DNA of 64,000 nt, taken from contig NZ_JALJRZ010000008.1 in NCBI RefSeq assembly GCF_024519435.1, positions 124,001 through 188,000 on the forward strand, in the 5' to 3' direction. The notes beneath the pieces were generated by a model that did no database searches, had not been told where the DNA came from, and was given only the letters and a program-made list of their open reading frames with translations. A program made the translations under genes and the position numbers. Positions 60,342-64,000 of this stretch are shown in pieces (the stretch's first letter is position 1; each line of letters starts with the position of its first letter). The DNA is from Terrabacter sp. Ter38. Lineage in GTDB: Bacteria; Actinomycetota; Actinomycetes; Actinomycetales; Dermatophilaceae.

Positions 60342-62285
60342 ATGGCCGGACGCCTCCTCGCCCTCCTCGTCGGGATCGACGCCTACCCGACCCCGATCCC
60401 GCCCCTGTCGGGCTGCGTCAACGACGTCACCGGATTCGCCGACGTCCTGCGCGACCGTGTCGGCGAGGACGCGCTCGACCTCGTCGTGCTCACCGACGGC
60501 CAGGCCACGCGGGCGGCCGTGACCAGCCGGCTCAGCGAGCACCTCGGCCGCGCGGGCGCCCAGGACGTCGCGCTCTTCTACTACAGCGGGCACGGTTCGC
60601 AGCAGACGACCCCCGAGGAGCTCTGGTCCATCGAGCCCGACCACCGCAACGAGACCCTCGTGTGCGTCGACAGCCGCTCTCCCGGCAGCTGGGACCTCGC
60701 CGACAAGGAGCTCGCGGCGCTGCTCGACTCGATCTCGGCGACGGGCTGCCACACGCTCGTCGTGCTCGACTGCTGCCACTCGGGTGACGGCACCCGGGAC
60801 GCCGACGAGGTGGTGCGCCTCGCGCCCCCTGACCCGCGACCCCGACCCGCGTCGACGTTCGTGGGGCTCGGCGACGCGACGGCTGGTGCACCCGCCCGGG
60901 GTGCTGCGCGCTGGACACCGGCCGGCCGTCACGTCCTGCTCGCGGCCTGCCGGTCGTCCGAGAAGGCGAAGGAGGTCACCGTGCTCGGCCGCCAGCGCGG
61001 CGCCCTGTCGGCGGCGCTCGAGGCCGCCCTGCTCGGCAGCGACGGACGCCCCTCCTACCGCGACGTCCTGCGGATGGTGACCGCCGACGTGACGAACCGC
61101 GTCACCGACCAGCACCCGCAGGTCGAGACCGCGGATGCGACCGAGCTCGACCGGCCGTTCCTCGGCGGCACGATCCCGGCCACCCCGAGGGCGCTCACCC
61201 TGAGCCGGCTGCCTGACGGCTGGTCCATCGACTCGGGCGCCGTCCACGGCGTGCCGGAGCCCGTCGGTGACGACACGACCGAGCTGGCCGTCTATCCCCT
61301 GACCGGGGAGACGTCCGGCTCGCCTCTCGCCACCGCGCTCGTCACGAGGGTCCTGCCCGACCGCAGTCTCGTCCACCTGACGCCCGAGCTCGACGAGGCC
61401 TACGTCTACCGCGCCGTCGTCACGTCGATCCCACTGGCGCCGCTGCGCGTCGGGGTCGTCGGCGACGCCGCCGGGACGACGGCGCTCCGGGCCGCGGCCG
61501 ACGCCGCGGACGAGACGCTCGTCGACCTCGTCGAGGGAGCGGAGGACGGTGACGGCACCGCGGACCTCCTCGTCGAAGCCACCCGCGAGGGCTTCGTCAT
61601 CACCCGTCCCGGCGTCACGCGCCCCCTCGTGCCGGTCGTCGCGGGCGAGGCTCGCGAGGAGCGCACCATCCTCGCCCTCGAGCGCGTGGCCCGCTGGCTG
61701 CGCCTCTCCGCGCTCACCAACCCCGCCACCCGCCTGCCCGACGGGGCCGTCCGCGTCGAGGTGGACGCGGGCGCCGGGCCGGCCGGTGCGGGCGGCACCC
61801 TGCCGATCGCGTATGCCGGCACGGACGCCCCCCGCTTCACCGTCCGTCTCGCGAACACCACGTCCACCCCCCTCTGGGCAGCGCTCCTCGACCTCACCGA
61901 GACCTACGGCATCTTCACCGACGCGTTCCCGGCCGGATCGGTGGCGCTCGGCCCCGGCGAGGCGACGAGCGTCGACCTCGTCGGCCAGGTCGACGACGCG
62001 CTGTGGGAGGCGGGCACCGTGTCGCTGCGCGACCAGCTCATGGTCGTGACGAGCACGCTCGAGTTCGACCCGAGGTCGCTCGAGCAGGAGGAGCTCGACG
62101 TCAGCGCCGTGCCGGCCACGGGGACGACGAGGAGCGCCGGCGAGCCAGCGGCTCTGCGCACCAACCTCGAGCGCGTGCTCGGCGGCACCCGGACGCGGCG
62201 CCTGGGGCCGCGCACGCCATCAGCGGCGGTGGCCGACTGGCGCACGGACTCGGTCTTCGTCGTCACGACCCGCCCACGAACCTGA
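60342..62285 (+). CDS. Caspase-family (C14) protein with DUF4384-like C-terminus
   Basis: A 647-residue protein. The N-terminal caspase p20 fold (1-270) has LLVGIDAYPTPIPPLSGCVNDVTGFADVL, His84 (LFYYSGHGSQ) and Cys145 (LVVLDCCHSGDG). The central part (275-500) is beta-rich and unassigned. The C-terminal part (about 480-590) looks like DUF4384: FTVRLANTTSTPLWAALLDLTETYGIFTDAFP ... LRDQLMVVTSTLEFD. No signal peptide or TM, so it is cytoplasmic. It is probably co-transcribed with the CHAT gene, and a perfect terminator follows 16 nt after the stop. No clear RBS, so coupling is likely. Confidence 0.88.
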   Translation: MAGRLLALLVGIDAYPTPIPPLSGCVNDVTGFADVLRDRVGEDALDLVVLTDGQATRAAVTSRLSEHLGRAGAQDVALFYYSGHGSQQTTPEELWSIEPDHRNETLVCVDSRSPGSWDLADKELAALLDSISATGCHTLVVLDCCHSGDGTRDADEVVRLAPPDPRPRPASTFVGLGDATAGAPARGAARWTPAGRHVLLAACRSSEKAKEVTVLGRQRGALSAALEAALLGSDGRPSYRDVLRMVTADVTNRVTDQHPQVETADATELDRPFLGGTIPATPRALTLSRLPDGWSIDSGAVHGVPEPVGDDTTELAVYPLTGETSGSPLATALVTRVLPDRSLVHLTPELDEAYVYRAVVTSIPLAPLRVGVVGDAAGTTALRAAADAADETLVDLVEGAEDGDGTADLLVEATREGFVITRPGVTRPLVPVVAGEAREERTILALERVARWLRLSALTNPATRLPDGAVRVEVDAGAGPAGAGGTLPIAYAGTDAPRFTVRLANTTSTPLWAALLDLTETYGIFTDAFPAGSVALGPGEATSVDLVGQVDDALWEAGTVSLRDQLMVVTSTLEFDPRSLEQEELDVSAVPATGTTRSAGEPAALRTNLERVLGGTRTRRLGPRTPSAAVADWRTDSVFVVTTRPRT

Positions 62286-62301
62286 CCTCGCACCCGGGAC
62301 G

Positions 62302-62336
62302 GAAGAAGGCCGGACACGACGTGTCCGGCCTTCTTC
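62302..62336. terminator. Perfect 16-bp hairpin after the caspase gene
   Basis: GAAGAAGGCCGGACAC (62302-62317), loop GAC, complement at 62321-62336. A T-rich right arm TTCTTCGTT follows on the plus strand and GAAGAA mirrors it, so it could also end the tRNA-Ala transcript on the minus strand. Confidence 0.88.
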
Positions 62337-62342
62337 GTTCGG

Positions 62343-62415
62343 TGGAGCTGAGGGGACTCGAACCCCTGACCCCCTGCATGCCATGCAGGTGCGCTACCAG
62401 CTGCGCCACAGCCCC
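62343..62415 (-). tRNA. tRNA-Ala(GGC)
   Basis: A 73-nt cloverleaf on the minus strand. The acceptor stem GGGGCTG/CAGCTCC contains the G3-U70 pair that identifies alanine tRNA. The anticodon arm CCTGC-ATGGCAT-GCAGG gives anticodon GGC (reads GCC/GCU). The T arm GGGGTTCGAGTCCCC is canonical and A73 is present. CCA is not encoded in full (ACC G). Confidence 0.95.
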
Positions 62416-62498
62416 GTGCGGGTGTCACCTCCTCGAAGCGACTGCGTAACCATAGCGGGTCTCCGGCCGAGAGCCAAAATCGGGGGCGGCCTTTCGGG

Positions 62499-63164
62499 TC
62501 AGACGTTCCAGGGCCCGAGGTTCCAGCCGCTGATGCGCCACCGGGTCGCCTCGGAGAAGCTCTTGCCGGCCTCGACGAGCTCGATCCAGTGGCAGTTGTC
62601 GAGCCCGCGGAACACCGCGTCCGACACGTCCTGGTCGAGCCCCACGAGGGCGCTCGCCGCGACGCGTGCGGAGACGCCGTGCGCCACGACGACGGCGGTC
62701 TCGCCGGGGAGCAGCTCCCGGGCGACGTCGCGCACCGCCGCACCGGCGCGATCGGCCACCTGCGCCCGGGTCTCCCCCGTGACCCCGCGCGGGGTGTCCT
62801 CGCCACGGTCGAGGGCGGCGATGACGTCCGGGTAGCGCTCACGCACCTCGTCAGCGTGCAGCCCCTGCCACTCACCGACGTGCACCTCGCGCAAGCGGGC
62901 GTCGAGCCGCACCTCCAGGCCCGTGAGGCCCGCGATGGCATCGGCCGTCGAGGCAGCACGCCGGAGGTCGCTCGAGACGATGAGGGCCGGTGCGTAGGCG
63001 GCGAGGTGCGGCGCCGCGGCCTCCACCTGCTCGTGGCCGTGGTCGGACAGCTCGGTGTCCTTGTGGCCCTGCCAGACGCGGGCCGCGTTGTCGACCGTCT
63101 CGGCGTGCCGGACGATGACGATCCGGCGCGGTCCGACGGGCGACACGGACCCGGCTGCGGTCAC
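62499..63164 (-). CDS. Histidine phosphatase (phosphoglycerate-mutase-like)
   Basis: A 221-residue enzyme. The active-site motif is RIVIVRHAETVDNAARVWQG (RHG-type, here RHAET). The second His is in AVVVAHGVSARVAA and the Glu in VHVGEWQGLHADEV. It dephosphorylates small phosphoesters; relatives in this position are annotated GpmB-like, but no substrate is proven. GTG start overlaps the rsfS stop (GTGA). Confidence 0.92.
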   Translation of the reverse strand: MTAAGSVSPVGPRRIVIVRHAETVDNAARVWQGHKDTELSDHGHEQVEAAAPHLAAYAPALIVSSDLRRAASTADAIAGLTGLEVRLDARLREVHVGEWQGLHADEVRERYPDVIAALDRGEDTPRGVTGETRAQVADRAGAAVRDVARELLPGETAVVVAHGVSARVAASALVGLDQDVSDAVFRGLDNCHWIELVEAGKSFSEATRWRISGWNLGPWNV

Positions 63165-63565
63165 GCCTCGTCGACCTCGTCGACGGCGCCCGGACGGGCC
63201 GGCGCCTGGACGGCGCTGAGGTCGATCTCGGGGCAGTCCTTCCAGAGGCGCTCGAGCGCGTAGTACTCGCGCTCCTCCTCGTGCTGGACGTGGACGATGA
63301 TGTCGCCGAAGTCGATGAGGACCCAGCGGCCCTCACGCTCGCCCTCACGGCGGATCGGCTTGCTGCCCAGCTCACGCAACCGGTCCTCGACCTCGTCGAC
63401 GATGGCGCCGACCTGCCGCTCGGACGGTGCGGAGGCGATGACGAACACGTCGGTGAGCGGCATCTGCTCGCTCACGTCGATGGCCATCACCTTCTCGGCG
63501 AGCTTCTCCTCGGAGGCCAGCGCGGCCACCTTCGCGAGCTGGATCGAGTGGTCTGCTGCGGTCAC
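63161..63565 (-). CDS. rsfS: Ribosome silencing factor RsfS
   Basis: A 134-residue protein: [45 protein letters not shown] ... [34 protein letters not shown]. The DF-x-D-I/V-V-H-x signature is diagnostic. It binds uL14 of the large ribosomal subunit and blocks subunit joining in starvation. A basic/acidic tail of about 20 residues follows. GTG start with GAGGAGATTC upstream; GTGA overlap with nadD. Confidence 0.96.
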   Translation of the reverse strand: MTAADHSIQLAKVAALASEEKLAEKVMAIDVSEQMPLTDVFVIASAPSERQVGAIVDEVEDRLRELGSKPIRREGEREGRWVLIDFGDIIVHVQHEEEREYYALERLWKDCPEIDLSAVQAPARPGAVDEVDEA

Positions 63566-64000
63566 GAATCTCCTCGGGGTGGTGCCGGCGACAGGTGTGT
63601 CGGCACGGTGCCTGCGCTCGCCAGGTCGGCGGCATACAAGCGGTACTTGTTGATGTACTGGACGACCCCGTCGGGCACGAGGTACCAGACCGGGGCGCCG
63701 TCGGCGACGCGCGCCCGGCAGTCGGTGGAGCTGATCGCCATGGCCGGCACCTCCTGCAGCGTGACCCGGTCCTCGGGCAGCCCCTTGTCGGACAGCTCGT
63801 GGCCGGGACGGGTGACGCCGATGAAGTGGGCCAGCTCGAAGAGGTGCTCGGCGTCCTTCCACGACAGGATCTCGGCCAGGGCGTCGGCGCCGGTGATGAA
63901 GAACAGCTCGTCGTCGGGCCGCTCGGCCCTGATGTCGCGCAGGGTGTCGATCGTGAACGTCGGCCCGGGCCGGTCGATGTCGACCCTGCTGACGGTGAAG
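63562..64000 (-). CDS. nadD: Nicotinate-nucleotide adenylyltransferase, C-terminal part
   Basis: The last 145 codons of NadD; the 5' end lies beyond the window. Visible are [56 protein letters not shown] and the [11 protein letters not shown] motif (ISS-T/x-x-R) that binds the nucleotide. It joins NaMN and ATP to make NaAD in NAD synthesis. It is the upstream gene of a coupled nadD-rsfS-phosphatase operon. Confidence 0.95.
   Translation of the reverse strand, partial: FTVSRVDIDRPGPTFTIDTLRDIRAERPDDELFFITGADALAEILSWKDAEHLFELAHFIGVTRPGHELSDKGLPEDRVTLQEVPAMAISSTDCRARVADGAPVWYLVPDGVVQYINKYRLYAADLASAGTVPTHLSPAPPRGDS

Noticed and set aside
58027-62285. CRISPR-associated caspase (Craspase / type III-E)
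   Set aside because: No cas genes, repeats or effector are present; the CHAT domain stands alone with a membrane segment.
62343-62415. Integrative element at tRNA-Ala
   Set aside because: No integrase and no repeated tRNA 3' end were found in the window.

Overview
The window is high-GC (roughly 70% by eye), densely coded DNA. The RBS style, frequent ATGA/GTGA overlaps, NrdR boxes of the ACTACATGTAG type, LexA boxes of the CGAAC-N4-GTTCG type, class II ribonucleotide reductase and DUF222/HNH and DUF1023 proteins all point to an actinobacterium, most likely Micrococcales and possibly Intrasporangiaceae. The family placement is inference. No transposase, integrase, phage or CRISPR gene was seen. 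Several decayed genes were.

Layout. 1-9.1 kb is a stress block: three intact universal stress proteins, one multiply frameshifted USP relic, a secreted subtilase, a ChaB-like protein, an MFS transporter and a NERD membrane protein. 9.5-19.9 kb holds a PLP decarboxylase, a DUF222/HNH protein under a LexA-box promoter, a NERD-helicase, an aldo/keto reductase, a large LuxR-type ATPase regulator and small proteins. 19.9-27.4 kb holds NAD malic enzyme, the nrdR-nrdJ operon behind two NrdR boxes, a cNMP-binding protein and an apparent ArsR-MFS chimera. 27.5-34.1 kb holds a GAF histidine kinase, a coupled WXG100-like/DUF1023/membrane cassette, and divergent lexA and LysM (cell-division-inhibitor-like) genes sharing SOS boxes. 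34.1-43 kb is metabolic: kinase-like and SIR2 genes, LysR, AhpD-like plus gamma-glutamyltransferase, a frameshifted secreted protein, cyclopropane synthase plus DUF1295, and a cupin. 43-53 kb holds comEA-comEC, purU, a TPR protein and leuS-degV-plsY. 53-62.3 kb is an accessory stretch ending in a CHAT protein and a caspase protein. 62.3-64 kb is housekeeping: tRNA-Ala and nadD-rsfS-phosphatase.

The strongest regulatory finds are (1) a guanidine-III riboswitch upstream of a paired SMR exporter (57.2-57.9 kb), with compensatory stem changes; (2) a leuS transcription attenuator whose 11-residue leader peptide carries four consecutive Leu codons followed by an intrinsic terminator; (3) SOS boxes at lexA, the LysM gene and the DUF222/HNH gene; and (4) a 32-copy over-represented motif, GTATGCC/GGCATAC, concentrated between genes and built into some terminators.

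The best candidate for an undescribed system is the adjacent pair of clan-CD cysteine protease genes at 58.0-62.3 kb. One is a CHAT domain with a transmembrane segment and a carbohydrate-binding-like C-terminus; the other is a caspase with a DUF4384-like C-terminus. Many genes also appear to be transcribed leaderless, with a -10 element exactly 6 nt before the start codon.
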